In this document: piece by piece, positions 1 to 9,855 of the stretch
Layout of the letters: every line of letters begins with the position of its first letter
How positions within the stretch are numbered: position 1 is the first letter of the stretch
From: Microbacterium sp. SORGH_AS_0428
Lineage (GTDB): Bacteria; Actinomycetota; Actinomycetes; Actinomycetales; Microbacteriaceae
Assembly: GCF_031453615.1 (NCBI RefSeq)
Contig: NZ_JAVIZT010000001.1
Coordinates: 372,001 to 436,000 of the forward strand
DNA: 64,000 bases
Direction: 5' to 3'
Position numbers and translations under genes: made by a program
The notes under the pieces: generated by a model
Told to the model about the DNA's origin: nothing
The model's database searches: none
The model's input: the letters and a program-made list of their open reading frames with translations, nothing else

Positions 1-871
1 GGCGGTGCGGAGCGGGGAGGTCGGCCACGTTGATGCCGACCATGGCCTCGCCGAGCCCGCGTGAGGCGTCGGCGATGACGGCGGGATCGTCGAAGAACGT
101 GGTCGCCTTCACGATGGCCGCGGCACGCTGGGCGGGGTTGCCGGACTTGAAGATCCCGGAGCCCACGAACACGCCGTCCGCTCCCAGCTGCATCATGAAC
201 GCGGCATCCGCCGGTGTTGCGACGCCGCCGGCGGTGAACAGGACGACCGGCAGCGTGCCGGTGCGGGCGACCTCGGCCACGAGCTCGTAAGGCGCCTGGA
301 GCTCCTTCGCCGCGACGTAGAGCTCGTCGGAGCTCTTGGCACCGAGAGCCGCGATCTCACCGCGGATCGTGCGGATGTGCTTCGTGGCCTCCGACACGTC
401 GCCCGTGCCCGCCTCCCCCTTCGAGCGGATCATCGCCGCACCCTCGGTGATGCGCCGCAGAGCCTCGCCGAGGTTCGTCGCCCCGCACACGAAGGGAACG
501 GTGAAGCCCCACTTGTCGATGTGGTTGGCGTAGTCCGCCGGCGAGAGCACCTCGGACTCGTCGACGTAGTCCACACCGAGCGCCTGCAGAACCTGAGCCT
601 CCACGACATGACCGATCCGCGCCTTCGCCATGACTGGGATCGACACCGCGGCGATGATCTCGTCGATCAGATCCGGGTCGCTCATCCGCGCCACCCCGCC
701 CTGCGCGCGGATGTCGGCGGGGACGCGCTCGAGGGCCATGACGGCGACGGCGCCCGCATCCTCCGCGATCCGGGCCTGCTCGGCGGTGACCACGTCCATG
801 ATCACGCCGCCCTTGAGCATCTCGGCGAGTCCGCGCTTGACGCGCGTGGAACCGGTGAGGGAATCGTTCAT
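1..871 (-). CDS. pdxS: Pyridoxal 5'-phosphate synthase lyase subunit PdxS (3' end cut by window edge)
   Basis: Cytosolic synthase subunit of the DXP-independent vitamin B6 pathway. It builds PLP from ribose 5-phosphate, glyceraldehyde 3-phosphate and ammonia supplied by the PdxT glutaminase. Reading leftward from ATG at 871, 290 codons are visible, so only a few C-terminal residues are missing (family about 295). Family residues are readable: the Asp in [11 protein letters not shown], the lysine in [10 protein letters not shown], the second catalytic lysine in [10 protein letters not shown], and the phosphate-binding [12 protein letters not shown] pdxT gene would be expected beyond the left edge. 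It is divergent from pdxR with an 85-bp gap carrying a direct repeat. Identification is certain from the translated sequence. Confidence 0.96.
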   Translation of the reverse strand, partial: MNDSLTGSTRVKRGLAEMLKGGVIMDVVTAEQARIAEDAGAVAVMALERVPADIRAQGGVARMSDPDLIDEIIAAVSIPVMAKARIGHVVEAQVLQALGVDYVDESEVLSPADYANHIDKWGFTVPFVCGATNLGEALRRITEGAAMIRSKGEAGTGDVSEATKHIRTIRGEIAALGAKSSDELYVAAKELQAPYELVAEVARTGTLPVVLFTAGGVATPADAAFMMQLGADGVFVGSGIFKSGNPAQRAAAIVKATTFFDDPAVIADASRGLGEAMVGINVADLPAPHR

Positions 872-909
872 CGGGTGCTCCTTCGTCCACGCCACCCCGT
901 GCGGCGTTT

Positions 910-938
910 TGTCCTAGGCCAGAAAGTAGCATGTCCTA
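910..938. promoter_or_regulatory. Probable PdxR operator: direct repeat TGTCCTA x2
   Basis: Two identical heptamers TGTCCTA lie at 910-916 and 932-938, start-to-start 22 bp, in the gap between divergent pdxS and pdxR. Direct repeats about two helical turns apart are the known operator layout of MocR/PdxR regulators. The direct repeat is seen. Binding by the adjacent PdxR is inferred. Confidence 0.6.
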
Positions 939-956
939 CGGCGTAAGCTGTCGTCG

Positions 957-2303
957 ATGTCCCTGTCTGACACGCGTCCCGAGATCCGTGGTTCCTCCGC
1001 CGCGGAGATCGCCGACAGCGTCCGCGCACTCGTCGAGCGCGGCGAGCTCGCTCCCGGGCAGTCACTTCCTCCGGTCCGGGCGCTTGCCGAGGCGCTGGAG
1101 CTCAACCGCAACACGGTCGCGGCGGCCTATCGGCTGCTCACCCAGGCAGGTACCGTCGTCACCCGCGGACGCGGTGGCACGCTCGTCGCCGAGGCCGCGC
1201 CCGTCGCGCAGGAGGGCTTCGCCGCCGGCACCGTGCTCCGCGACGTGGGCACCGGCAACCCCGACCCGGACCGCATCCCCGACGCCGTTCCCGCGCTGAC
1301 ACGCGTCGCCCGCCGGCCGGTCCTCTACGGCGAGCCTGTCATCGACCGCGATCTGGAAACCTGGGCACACGACTGGGTGAGCACCGACCTCGCCCCGTCG
1401 AACGTGCGCTTGACGATCACGAGCGGGGCGGTCGACGCCGTGGAGCGCCTGCTCGCACAGGCGTTGACGAGGGACGACGCCGTCGCGCTCGAAGACCCCT
1501 GCTTCCTGGCCAGCATCCACACCGTGCGTCTCGGTGGCTATCGAGCCGTTCCGGTGCCCGTGGACGCCGAGGGGATGACGATGGACGGGCTTCGCGCGGC
1601 GCTCGCCGCGGGCGTCCGCGCGATCGTCTGCACGCCGCGCGCACAGAACCCGACCGGTGCCAGTCTGAGTGCTCGCCGCGCCGCCGAGCTGCGTGCTGTG
1701 CTCGAGAACCACCCGTACGTGCTCATCATCGAGGACGACCACTTCTCTCTGCTGTCGCCGCAGCCTTACCACTCGATCATCGGACGCGAGCACCGACGGT
1801 GGGCGCTCGTACGGTCGGTCTCGAAGTTCCTCGGGCCCGACATGTGCCTCGCCGTCGCGGCATCCGACCCCGAGACCGCGGACCGTCTTGCACTACGGCT
1901 CAGCCCGGGAACCACCTGGGTCAGCCATCTGCTGCAGCGTCTCGCCATCGCGCTCCTCGCCGACGACGCGGTTCAAGACGCGATCCGAGCGACAGGACGT
2001 CACTACGCCGACCGCAACCGAGCCTTCGCCGGACGGGCCCGCGAGCACGGCCTCGCCGTCGAGGCGGGCGACGGGCTCAATCTGTGGGTGCCCCTGGGCG
2101 TCTCCGCTCGCGCCGTCGCCGAGCGGCTGATGCGCCGCGGCTGGCTGGCACGCACCGGCGACGAGTTCGTGCTCGCGGACGCGCGCGCCACGCAGTATCT
2201 GCGTGTGACGGTGCATGATCTCTCCGACGATGACGCCGATCGGCTCATCGTCGACCTCGTCGCGGCCGTGGATGCGGTCGCCGCCACCTCGAAGATGGGA
2301 TGA
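957..2303 (+). CDS. pdxR: MocR-family regulator PdxR (GntR wHTH + aminotransferase-like domain)
   Basis: Transcription factor, 448 aa. An N-terminal GntR-type winged helix (about residues 8-75, with LPPVRALAEALELNRNTVAAAYRLL) is followed by a fold-type I aminotransferase domain that serves as the PLP sensor. The PLP lysine lies in VRSVSKFLGP, preceded by the EDDHFSLLS stretch. In other actinobacteria PdxR activates pdxST when PLP is low. Its position, divergent from pdxS and 7 bp upstream of pdxY, fits that role. The start ATG at 957 matches the usual short N-terminus. Its DNA target is probably the TGTCCTA pair just upstream, which would also allow autoregulation. Confidence 0.93.
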   Translation: MSLSDTRPEIRGSSAAEIADSVRALVERGELAPGQSLPPVRALAEALELNRNTVAAAYRLLTQAGTVVTRGRGGTLVAEAAPVAQEGFAAGTVLRDVGTGNPDPDRIPDAVPALTRVARRPVLYGEPVIDRDLETWAHDWVSTDLAPSNVRLTITSGAVDAVERLLAQALTRDDAVALEDPCFLASIHTVRLGGYRAVPVPVDAEGMTMDGLRAALAAGVRAIVCTPRAQNPTGASLSARRAAELRAVLENHPYVLIIEDDHFSLLSPQPYHSIIGREHRRWALVRSVSKFLGPDMCLAVAASDPETADRLALRLSPGTTWVSHLLQRLAIALLADDAVQDAIRATGRHYADRNRAFAGRAREHGLAVEAGDGLNLWVPLGVSARAVAERLMRRGWLARTGDEFVLADARATQYLRVTVHDLSDDDADRLIVDLVAAVDAVAATSKMG

Positions 2304-2310
2304 CTCCGCT

Positions 2311-3162
2311 GTGAAGGTACTTTCGATCCAGTCCGCCGTCGCCTTCGGCCACGTCGGCAACTCCGCTGCGGTCTTCCCCCTGCAGCGCATCGGCGTCGAG
2401 GTTCTGCCGGTGTACACCGTGAACTTCTCGAACCACACCGGATACGGCGCCTGGCGAGGACCGCTCATCGCACCGGACGACGTGCGCGAGGTCATCACGG
2501 GCATCGAGGAACGCGGCGTCTTCGAGAAGATCGACGTGGTTCTTTCCGGATACCAGGGCTCCGAGGGCATCGCCGACGTGATCGTCGACGCGGTGGCGCG
2601 CGTGAAGGCGGCCAACCCGAACGCCGTCTACGCGTGCGACCCGGTGATGGGCAACGCGAAGTCCGGCTGCTTCGTCGCTCCCGCCATCCCCGAGCTTCTG
2701 CGCGAGAAAGTCGTTCCGGTCGCGGACATCATCACGCCGAATCAGTTCGAGCTGGGCTTTCTCACCGGCACCGATCCGCACACGATCGAGGAGACCCTCG
2801 CCTCGGCGGATGCCGCCCGCGCGATGGGGCCGGGCACGGTGCTGGTGACGAGCGTCGAACGCCCCGACCGCGAGGAGGGCACGATCGAGATGATGGCCGT
2901 CACGCCTCGAGGCGCGTGGATCGTGACGACTCCCCTGCTTCCCATGAAGGCGAATGGTTCCGGCGACGTGACCGCCGCGCTGTTCACGGCGCACTACACG
3001 GGCAGCGGCGACGCCGCGGATGCGCTGGCTCGCACCGCGTCCAGCGTGTTCGACCTGCTCGAGGCGACACACCGCTCGGGCGAGCGCGAACTTCAGCTCG
3101 TCGAGTCGCAGGAGGCGTACGCGAACCCTCGGATGCAGTTCGCCGTGCGTCAGGTCCGGTGA
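2311..3162 (+). CDS. pdxY: Pyridoxal kinase PdxY
   Basis: Salvage kinase phosphorylating pyridoxal (and possibly pyridoxine or pyridoxamine) with ATP, 283 aa from GTG at 2311, 7 bp after the pdxR stop. Ribokinase fold: N-terminal VLSIQSAVAFGHVGNSAAVF, the substrate region YTVNFSNHTGYGAWRG, the CDPVMGN segment, TPNQFELG, and the ATP/anion-hole motif KANGSGDVTAALF whose Asp is the catalytic base. The GTG start is chosen because it places the canonical first beta strand at residues 2-8; no strong ribosome site is visible, consistent with coupling to pdxR. With pdxS this gives one B6 locus with both de novo and salvage arms. Confidence 0.94.
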   Translation: MKVLSIQSAVAFGHVGNSAAVFPLQRIGVEVLPVYTVNFSNHTGYGAWRGPLIAPDDVREVITGIEERGVFEKIDVVLSGYQGSEGIADVIVDAVARVKAANPNAVYACDPVMGNAKSGCFVAPAIPELLREKVVPVADIITPNQFELGFLTGTDPHTIEETLASADAARAMGPGTVLVTSVERPDREEGTIEMMAVTPRGAWIVTTPLLPMKANGSGDVTAALFTAHYTGSGDAADALARTASSVFDLLEATHRSGERELQLVESQEAYANPRMQFAVRQVR

Positions 3163-3168
3163 GGCGCC

Positions 3169-3741
3169 TCAGCCGCCCGTAGCGGCACGGAAAGCGCTCT
3201 CCCACTGCGGAGCGTCCGCGGGGCACAGGAACCCCGTTCCGAAGACCATGATGCTCACGACGTTGCGCTCCGTGGTCGGGTCGCCGTTCGCAAGGGCGGA
3301 GATCAACGGGGATGTCGCGATGTGCGTGGCGTAGAGATCGGCGTCCACGTCGTGACCGTTGAGGATCGACGTCTCGCACGCGTCCAACGCGAGAGCGAGG
3401 GTGATGCTCTCGAGCTCCGGTGACCAGGTGCCGCCCTGCGACTCGGTGTAGGTCCGCTGCTGTGAGATGAACTCCTGCTGCTCCGGGGTCTTCGGCGTCA
3501 GCATCGAGTCGCCGGGGATCTGCTGCTGGGCTTCGAAGAAGGCATCGCGCTCGGCGAAGATGTCGCCGTCGATCAGATCGTCGGACCCGGATTCGCCGGT
3601 GGTCTCCGTGGGTTCACCCGAGGGAGCGAGCGCCTGGCCCGCCCCGCTGGACGCGGGCAGCGGGGTGAACTGGCATCCCGCCAAAGGCACCAGAGCAAGC
3701 AGCAGCATGGGTGCGATGAAGCGGACGGAACGTGTGCGCAT
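3169..3741 (-). CDS. Hypothetical secreted lipoprotein
   Basis: A 190-aa protein with a clear lipoprotein signal: basic start MRTRSVRF, hydrophobic core, lipobox LAGC with the lipidated Cys at residue 23. A low-complexity Ser/Gly/Glu linker follows, then an acidic alpha-helical domain containing two further cysteines (in DACET and FLCPADA) that could form a disulfide. I do not recognise the family. I prefer the ATG at 3741 over an in-frame start 12 codons upstream because it gives a proper signal peptide. It converges on pdxY with only 6 bp between stops. Confidence 0.75.
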   Translation of the reverse strand: MRTRSVRFIAPMLLLALVPLAGCQFTPLPASSGAGQALAPSGEPTETTGESGSDDLIDGDIFAERDAFFEAQQQIPGDSMLTPKTPEQQEFISQQRTYTESQGGTWSPELESITLALALDACETSILNGHDVDADLYATHIATSPLISALANGDPTTERNVVSIMVFGTGFLCPADAPQWESAFRAATGG

Positions 3742-3822
3742 GAGAGACCCCCGGACTCGTGGAACGATGCCCGCCACGCTATCGGCAGGCCATGGCTCGC
3801 GCCGGGGGCTTGTGGAGAACGC

Positions 3823-4380
3823 TCAGAGCGGCCATGCGTCCGCGAGCGAGCGGCGCACATCGCCGAGCAGCTGCGGCAGCGCCTTGGTGCGCGCGATGAT
3901 CGGGAAGAAGTTCGCGTCGGTCGCCCACCGCGGCACGACATGCTGGTGGAGATGGCCCGCCACCCCCGCGCCGGCGACAGCGCCCTGGTTCATGCCGATG
4001 TTGAACCCGTCGCATCGGGACGTCTCGCGCAACACGCGCATCGCGGTCTGGGTGAGCGCACCGATCTCCGCGACCTCGTCCGCATCCGCCTGATCGTAGG
4101 TGGGGATGTGTCGGTACGGACACACCAGCAGGTGGCCGGAGTTGTAAGGGAACAGGTTCAGCAGGACGTACGCGCGCACCCCGCGATGGACGATGAGTCC
4201 GTCCTCGTCGCTCTTGTGGGGCGCCGCGCAGAACGGGCACTGCTCGGAGTGCGGCTCGGGACCTGCCTGGATGTAGGCCATGCGGTGCGGAGTCCACAGC
4301 CGCTGGAACTCGTCCGGCACGCCGGGCAGATCGGATGCGGCGATCAGCGCCGCATCCGTCTGCTCCGGCTCGGACCTCAC
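3823..4380 (-). CDS. HIT-domain protein (nucleotide hydrolase/transferase superfamily)
   Basis: Cytosolic protein of 185 aa with a histidine-triad motif [10 protein letters not shown] near residue 130 and an N-terminal CPFC pair that may bind zinc, as in actinobacterial AP4A phosphorylase-like HIT proteins. Substrates of the family are nucleoside phosphates such as AP4A or AMP conjugates; which one applies here is not decided by sequence. The GTG start at 4380 overlaps the thrS stop (GTGA), so the two are translationally coupled. In actinobacteria a HIT gene directly after thrS is common, which is sensible because aminoacyl-tRNA synthetases produce AP4A as a by-product. Confidence 0.9.
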   Translation of the reverse strand: MRSEPEQTDAALIAASDLPGVPDEFQRLWTPHRMAYIQAGPEPHSEQCPFCAAPHKSDEDGLIVHRGVRAYVLLNLFPYNSGHLLVCPYRHIPTYDQADADEVAEIGALTQTAMRVLRETSRCDGFNIGMNQGAVAGAGVAGHLHQHVVPRWATDANFFPIIARTKALPQLLGDVRRSLADAWPL

Positions 4381-6383
4381 GCGAGATCCTCCGCGGTGTT
4401 GACGAGGGTCTTCTCGGCGATCGCCCGCTGGATCATCGCGATCGCGTCATCGACCGGGATCCCGTTGGTCTGCGTTCCGTCACGGAAGCGGAAGGAGACG
4501 GTGCCGGCGCTGCGGTCCTGCTCCCCCGCGATCAGCTGGATCGGAACCTTCTGCGTGGTGTGCGTGCGGATCTTCTTCTGCATCCGGTCGTCGGAGTGAT
4601 CGACCTCCGCCCGGACGCCCGACACCTTGAGGCGCTCGACGATCCCGTCCAGGTAGTCCGCGAACTGCTCTGCGACCGGGATGCCCACGACCTGCACCGG
4701 CGAGAGCCAGACGGGGAAGGCCCCCGCGTAGTGCTCGAGCAGGATGGCGAAGAAGCGCTCGATCGAGCCGAACAGCGCACGGTGGATCATGATCGGGCGG
4801 TGCTTCTCACCGTCGGGCCCCGTGTACTCGAGTCCGAAGCGCTCGGGAAGGTTCGGGTCCACCTGAACGGTCGACAGCTGCCAGGTGCGGCCGATGGCGT
4901 CGCGGGTCTTGAGATCGATCTTCGGCCCGTAGAAGGCGGCCTCGCCCGGCACTTCGGTGAGCTTCAGGCCACTCGCCATGGCGACATTGCGCAACGCGTT
5001 CGTAGAGTACTCCCAGAACTCGTCCGACCCGATCCACTTCGACTTCTCGTCGTCGCGCATCGACAGTTCGAGTTCGAAGTCCTCGAGACCGAAGTCGCGG
5101 AGCATCGAGATGACGAACTCCAGCACGCGGGTCGCCTCGGTCTCGAGCTGATCGGGGGTGACGAACAGGTGCGAGTCGTCCTGGGTGAACCCCCGAACGC
5201 GCGTGAGGCCGTGCAGGGCGCCCGAGAGCTCGTTGCGGTAGACGGTGCCGTTCTCGGCGAGGCGCATCGGCAGGTCGCGGTAGCTGCGACCGCGCTCCTT
5301 GTAGATCAGGATGTGCATCGGGCAGTTCATCGGCTTGAGGTAGTACTCCTGGCCGACCTTCGTGACGTTGCCCTCCGCGTCGCGCTCCTCGTCCATGGTG
5401 ATGGGCGGGAACATGCCCTCCCGGTATGTCACCAGGTGGTTGGAGGTGATGAACAGATCTTCCTTGGAGATGTGCGGGGTGTAGACGTAGGTGTAGCCGC
5501 CTTCCACGTGCCGACGGCGGGCATGCTGCTCCATCTCGCCGCGGACGATGCCGCCCTTGGGGTGCCAGACACTGAGACCGGAGCCGATCTCGTCGGGGAA
5601 CGAGAACAGGTCGAGTTCCTTGCCGAGCTTGCGGTGGTCGCGCTTCGCCGCCTCCTCCAGTCTGTGCTGGTAGGCGCGCAGGTCGTCCTTGGTGGCCCAC
5701 GCGGTGCCGTAGATGCGCTGCAGCTGCGGGTTCTTCTCGCTGCCGCGCCAGTACGCGCCGGCGATGCGCTGCAGATCCCAGCCGTTGCCGATGACACGGG
5801 TGCTCGGCACGTGGGGCCCGCGGCAGAGGTCCTTCCAGACCGTCTCGCCATCCCGGTTCACGTTGTCGTAGATCGTGAGCTCGCCCGCGCCGACCTCGAC
5901 CGACGCCCCCTCGGCCGCTTCCTTCTTGCCGCCCTTCAGACCGATCAGCTCGAGCTTGAAGGGCTCATCGGCGAGCTCCGCGCGCGCCTCGTCGTCGGTG
6001 ACGACTCGGCGCACGAAACGCTGGTTCTCGCGGACGATCCGCTCCATCTCCTTCTTGATGGCCTTGACGTCCTCCGGCGTGAAAGGGGTGTCGGTGCCGA
6101 AGTCGTAGTAGAAGCCGTCGGCGACGGGCGGGCCGATGCCGAGGTTCGTCTGCGGTTTGATCCGCTGCACGGCCTGTGCGAGCACGTGCGCGGTGGAGTG
6201 CCGGAGGATGGCCAGGCCATCCTCGGACGAGATCGTGACCGGCTCGACGACGTCGGTCTCGGCGATCGTCGTCGCCAGGTCCTTCAGTTCGCCGTTCACG
6301 CGCAACGCGATGACGGAGCGGTCGGGAAAGAGGGCGAATCCGTCTGCGGGGTAGGCGACGGCTGCCGGGGTCAGATCAGTCAA
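4377..6383 (-). CDS. thrS: Threonyl-tRNA synthetase
   Basis: Class II synthetase charging tRNA-Thr, 668 aa, normal length. Domains in order: TGS (1-70), second additional/editing domain with the [12 protein letters not shown] signature (about 60-225), catalytic core (about 265-565), and anticodon-binding domain at the C-terminus. Zinc ligands are visible: Cys in [10 protein letters not shown], His in [17 protein letters not shown] (motif 2), and His in [13 protein letters not shown] (motif 3). The start ATG at 6383 gives a standard TGS beginning. The upstream gap to the divergent transporter is 63 bp and has no room for a T-box leader. Confidence 0.97.
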   Translation of the reverse strand: MTDLTPAAVAYPADGFALFPDRSVIALRVNGELKDLATTIAETDVVEPVTISSEDGLAILRHSTAHVLAQAVQRIKPQTNLGIGPPVADGFYYDFGTDTPFTPEDVKAIKKEMERIVRENQRFVRRVVTDDEARAELADEPFKLELIGLKGGKKEAAEGASVEVGAGELTIYDNVNRDGETVWKDLCRGPHVPSTRVIGNGWDLQRIAGAYWRGSEKNPQLQRIYGTAWATKDDLRAYQHRLEEAAKRDHRKLGKELDLFSFPDEIGSGLSVWHPKGGIVRGEMEQHARRRHVEGGYTYVYTPHISKEDLFITSNHLVTYREGMFPPITMDEERDAEGNVTKVGQEYYLKPMNCPMHILIYKERGRSYRDLPMRLAENGTVYRNELSGALHGLTRVRGFTQDDSHLFVTPDQLETEATRVLEFVISMLRDFGLEDFELELSMRDDEKSKWIGSDEFWEYSTNALRNVAMASGLKLTEVPGEAAFYGPKIDLKTRDAIGRTWQLSTVQVDPNLPERFGLEYTGPDGEKHRPIMIHRALFGSIERFFAILLEHYAGAFPVWLSPVQVVGIPVAEQFADYLDGIVERLKVSGVRAEVDHSDDRMQKKIRTHTTQKVPIQLIAGEQDRSAGTVSFRFRDGTQTNGIPVDDAIAMIQRAIAEKTLVNTAEDLA

Positions 6384-6446
6384 AGGACGCTCCTGAAGTG
6401 GGTCTCAATCGATCCTATCGAGCTTGCGAGGCGGCAAGATGGTGTC

Positions 6447-7601
6447 GTGAAGCTGGCTCTCATCGGCGGCGCGCTGTTGCTGGTCGGCATCGCCGCGGTC
6501 CTCTTCGGCGTCCTCCCCCCGGACGCGGCCGTCGCGGTGACCGAACGCATCCTCCCGGTCCTCGGCTTCGTCACCGCGATCACCGTCGTCGCCGAGCTCG
6601 CGACCCGTGTCGGCCTGTTCGACGTGCTCGGTGCCTTCCTCGCCCGCCTCTCCCACGGCCGCACGATCGTGCTCTGGCTGCTCGTGGTGGCGCTCGCGCT
6701 CGTGTCCACCGCCTTCCTCTCGCTCGACACCACCGCGGTCCTGCTGACGCCCGTCGTCGTCGCCGTCGCACGAGCGAACGGGCTTCCCCCGCTGCCGTTC
6801 GCGTTCGCGACGGTGTGGCTGGCGAACACGGCGTCACTGTTCCTGCCGGTGTCCAACCTCACGAACCTGCTCGCCGCCCACAATCTGGAGGGAGGCACGG
6901 GAGCGTTCATCGGCCTCCTCGGGCCGTCCGCGCTGATCGCCGTGATCGTGACCGTGATCCTGCTGTGGCTTCGGGATCGCCGTCGGCTGCGCGGACGCTT
7001 CTCCCCCGCCGGATCACCGCAGGTCGCCGACAGGTCGCTGCTGATCGCCGCCGGAGTGATCGTCGCGGTCATGCTGCCGTTGCTGGTCTCCGGCCTCGAA
7101 CCCTGGATCCCGGCGACGGCCGCGGCCACCGTGCTCGTCGGGTTCGTCGCATGGCGCTCGCCCAGGCTGCTCTCGCTGCGACTCATCCCGTGGCAACTGC
7201 TCGTGTTCGCGAGCGGTCTGCTCCTGGTGGCCTCCGCGGCGGATGCGGCGGGTCTGCTCGACCCCGTGTCGAGTGTCCTCAACTCCTCGGACCAGCCCTG
7301 GACGGTGTTCGCGGTCGCCGGGGCGGGAACCGTCGGGGCGAACGTGATCAACAACCTGCCCGCCTACCTGGCTCTCGAACCGGCTGTCGCGGCGTCCCCT
7401 GTCCATCTCGCGGCCCTCCTCATCGGCGTCAACGCCGGTCCGCTCATCACGCCGTGGGCATCACTGGCGACGCTGTTGTGGCACGAGCGGCTGCAGTCGG
7501 AGGGCATCGAGGTGTCGTGGGGACGTTTCATCCTGTGGGGCGCGCTCGCCGCTCCCCTGGTCGTGGGACTCGCCGCACTTCCGCTGCTGTGGCTGCGCTG
7601 A
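6447..7601 (+). CDS. SLC13/ArsB-type membrane transporter
   Basis: Integral membrane protein of 384 aa with about ten hydrophobic segments, ion-transporter superfamily (ArsB/NhaD/SLC13). Typical signatures are the SLDTTAVLLTP stretch in the first half, NTASLFLPVSNLTN, and the second inverted-repeat motif TVGANVINNLPAYLAL. Family members move anions such as arsenite or dicarboxylates, or antiport Na+/H+; the substrate cannot be read from sequence and no ars gene lies nearby. Start GTG at 6447 is chosen because it begins the first transmembrane helix; the frame is open far upstream only as a shadow of thrS. Confidence 0.82.
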   Translation: MKLALIGGALLLVGIAAVLFGVLPPDAAVAVTERILPVLGFVTAITVVAELATRVGLFDVLGAFLARLSHGRTIVLWLLVVALALVSTAFLSLDTTAVLLTPVVVAVARANGLPPLPFAFATVWLANTASLFLPVSNLTNLLAAHNLEGGTGAFIGLLGPSALIAVIVTVILLWLRDRRRLRGRFSPAGSPQVADRSLLIAAGVIVAVMLPLLVSGLEPWIPATAAATVLVGFVAWRSPRLLSLRLIPWQLLVFASGLLLVASAADAAGLLDPVSSVLNSSDQPWTVFAVAGAGTVGANVINNLPAYLALEPAVAASPVHLAALLIGVNAGPLITPWASLATLLWHERLQSEGIEVSWGRFILWGALAAPLVVGLAALPLLWLR

Positions 7602-7603
7602 CC

Positions 7604-7945
7604 TCACGCCTCGGTGATGTCGAAGTCGGGGTCGTATCCGTCATCCGGTGCCTCAGAGCTCTCGACCGCGCGCAGATGGCGCTCGGGCATCGGGCGGACC
7701 CGCTGGAGGTGGGCCTCGAGCTCGGAGCTGTCGACGTCCGGGTCATCGCCGTGCCGTGTGACGGGCACCGAGAGCACATCGTTGCCGAGGCCGACCACGA
7801 GCTCGGCGGTGCCCTCCGGATCGATGGGGATGCGCACCGCGGCCGCTTCACCACGCTTGGCGAGCTCCGCCGTCAGTTCGACGAGCAGGCGTGCCACATC
7901 GTCGGTGGTCAGAACGTTCTCGCCTGCGTAGGTGATGCGTCTCAT
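7604..7945 (-). CDS. Conserved hypothetical protein, 113 aa
   Basis: Small acidic soluble protein with a predicted alpha/beta fold (LLVELTAELAKRGEAAAVRIPI, then a beta-rich VVGLGNDVLSVPVTRH segment) and a disordered acidic tail ending DPDFDITEA. It has no cysteines, signal or membrane segment. I do not recognise a named family. It converges on the transporter gene with 2 bp between stops and diverges from the peptide-binding protein operon. The reading frame has normal high third-position GC, so it is likely real. Confidence 0.65.
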   Translation of the reverse strand: MRRITYAGENVLTTDDVARLLVELTAELAKRGEAAAVRIPIDPEGTAELVVGLGNDVLSVPVTRHGDDPDVDSSELEAHLQRVRPMPERHLRAVESSEAPDDGYDPDFDITEA

Positions 7946-8154
7946 GCATCCACCATGCGCTCCCGCCTCCGGCGGCGCGGGGCGGTTGCGACGACCCCCG
8001 CGGTGGTCTAGGTACGCGCAGAACCGATGATCGCGAGGCCGCGATCTGAGCGATCTGATGACCGACGACGCAAAGAGGAAGGCGTTTCGGGTGCGTTAAA
8101 AGATCGCCATCTTCCTGGGTGTTTGCCCAAGAGCAGGTGAGAATGACCTGCATG

Positions 8155-8177
8155 CGCTGGGCGAAGAGCGCCCAGCG
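8155..8177 (+). promoter_or_regulatory. Leader hairpin upstream of peptide transporter operon
   Basis: A 9-bp perfect stem, CGCTGGGCG pairing with CGCCCAGCG around an AAGAG loop, ends 24 nt before the ATG at 8202. A second shorter inverted repeat CAGGT/ACCTG lies just upstream (about 8134-8150). No T tract follows, so it is not an intrinsic terminator. It may affect mRNA stability or translation of the binding protein gene. Confidence 0.35.
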
Positions 8178-8201
8178 ACCATTCACAGCAGGGATACCAC
8201 T

Positions 8202-9833
8202 ATGTCTCTTGTTCACATCAGGCGAGGCCGTGTCGGCATCGCGGTCGCCGCTCTGGCCGGCACGGCAGTGATGCTGGCCGCGTGCTCGGGCGGGGGCGGC
8301 GGCGAGTCGACCGGCGGCGGCGCGGGCGGCGACCTCATCGTCGGCACCACCGACAAGATCACCTTCATCGACCCGGCGGGCTCCTACGACAACGGCTCGT
8401 TCGCGGTGATGAACCAGGTCTACCCGTTCCTCTTCAACAGCCAGTACGGCACCGCTGATGTGACCCCCGACATCGCCGAGTCCGGCGAGTTCACCTCACC
8501 GACGGAGTTCACCGTCACGCTCAAGGACGGACTCACCTTCGCGAACGGGCACAAGCTCACCTCGTCCGATGTGAAGTTCAGCTTCGATCGGCAGCTCAAG
8601 ATCGCCGATCCGAACGGCCCCTCCTCGCTGCTCGGCAATCTCGCATCCGTCGAGGCGCCCGACGACACCACCGTCGTCTTCACCCTGAAGAACGGCAACG
8701 ACCAGACGTGGGAGCAGATCCTCTCCAGCCCCGCAGGTCCGATCGTCGACGAGGAGGTGTTCTCCGCCGACTCCCTCACCAGCGACGATGACATCGTCGC
8801 CGGGAACGCCTTCGGCGGCCAGTACGTGATCGACTCGTACAAGATCAACGAGCTCATCTCCTACAAGCCGAACCCCGACTACAAGGGCGCGCTCGGTGCC
8901 GCGGAGAACAGCAGCGTCACTGTCAAGTACTACGCCGACGCCTCCAACCTGAAGCTCGACGTCGCCGGCGGCAACATCGACGTCGCCTTCCGCAGCCTCT
9001 CCGCCACCGACGTCGACGACCTCTCGAAGAACGACGCGGTCAAGGTCGTGGACGGCCCCGGCGGAGAGATCCGCTACATCGTGTTCAACTTCGACACGAT
9101 GCCTTTCGGTGCCGCGACGCCCGAGGCGGACCCGGCCAAGTCGCTCGCCGTGCGGCAGGCGATGGCCGATCTCATCGACCGCCAGGCGCTGAGCGAGGAC
9201 GTCTACAAGGGCACCTACACGCCGTTGTACTCCTACGTGCCGCAGGGCCTGACCGGCGCCACCGAGCCGCTCAAGGACCTCTACGGCGACGGTGCGGGTG
9301 CGCCCGATCTCGACAAGGCGAAGGCTGCGCTCGAAGCGGCCGGCGTCTCGACCCCGGTCACGCTGAACCTCCAGTACAACGGTGACCACTACGGCCCCTC
9401 CTCGGGTGACGAGTACGCCGCGGTCAAGTCGCAGCTGGAAGAGGGTGGTCTGTTCACCGTCAACCTCGCACAGACCGAGTGGGTGCAGTACGCCAAGGAC
9501 CGTACCGCCGACGTCTACCCCATGTATCAGCTCGGTTGGTTCCCCGACTACTCCGACGCCGACAACTACCTCACGCCGTTCTTCAGCGCGGACAACTTCC
9601 TCGTGAACCACTACGACAACAGCGAGGTGCAGGAGCTCATCACGGCTCAGGCTTCCGAGACGGATGCGGCTGCGCGCCAGTCCGACATCGAGAAGATCCA
9701 GGAGCTCGTCGCCAAGGACCTCTCGACCCTGCCGCTGCTGCAGGGCACGCAGGTCGCGGTGGTCGGCAAGGACGTGGACGGCGCCGTGCTCGACGGCTCG
9801 TTCAAGTTCCGCTACGCCCCGCTCCACAAGTAA
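8202..9833 (+). CDS. ABC transporter substrate-binding lipoprotein (family 5, peptide/nickel type)
   Basis: Extracellular solute-binding lipoprotein, 543 aa, that would deliver oligopeptides or similar ligands to the permease encoded downstream. The N-terminus is basic, then hydrophobic, with lipobox LAAC followed by a Gly/Ser-rich tether. SBP family 5 features include NQVYPFLFN, FTVTLKDGLTFANGHKLTSSDVKFSFDR and the FNFDTMPF region. It is the first gene of a four-gene operon (binding protein, two permeases, fused ATPase). Ligand specificity is not determinable from sequence alone. Confidence 0.93.
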   Translation: MSLVHIRRGRVGIAVAALAGTAVMLAACSGGGGGESTGGGAGGDLIVGTTDKITFIDPAGSYDNGSFAVMNQVYPFLFNSQYGTADVTPDIAESGEFTSPTEFTVTLKDGLTFANGHKLTSSDVKFSFDRQLKIADPNGPSSLLGNLASVEAPDDTTVVFTLKNGNDQTWEQILSSPAGPIVDEEVFSADSLTSDDDIVAGNAFGGQYVIDSYKINELISYKPNPDYKGALGAAENSSVTVKYYADASNLKLDVAGGNIDVAFRSLSATDVDDLSKNDAVKVVDGPGGEIRYIVFNFDTMPFGAATPEADPAKSLAVRQAMADLIDRQALSEDVYKGTYTPLYSYVPQGLTGATEPLKDLYGDGAGAPDLDKAKAALEAAGVSTPVTLNLQYNGDHYGPSSGDEYAAVKSQLEEGGLFTVNLAQTEWVQYAKDRTADVYPMYQLGWFPDYSDADNYLTPFFSADNFLVNHYDNSEVQELITAQASETDAAARQSDIEKIQELVAKDLSTLPLLQGTQVAVVGKDVDGAVLDGSFKFRYAPLHK

Positions 9834-9855
9834 GACGCCACCGGTCCTCCATCGC

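Noticed and set aside
949..955. TGTCGTC as a third PdxR repeat
   Set aside because: Two mismatches to TGTCCTA, spacing 17 instead of 22, and it overlaps the start region; chance match is likely.
4335..6446. Long N-terminal extension of the SLC13-type gene
   Set aside because: It lies antisense to thrS and is low-complexity; the transporter begins with a normal helix at 6447.
6384..6446. T-box leader for thrS
   Set aside because: Only 63 bp separate the divergent starts, too short, and no T-box consensus is present.
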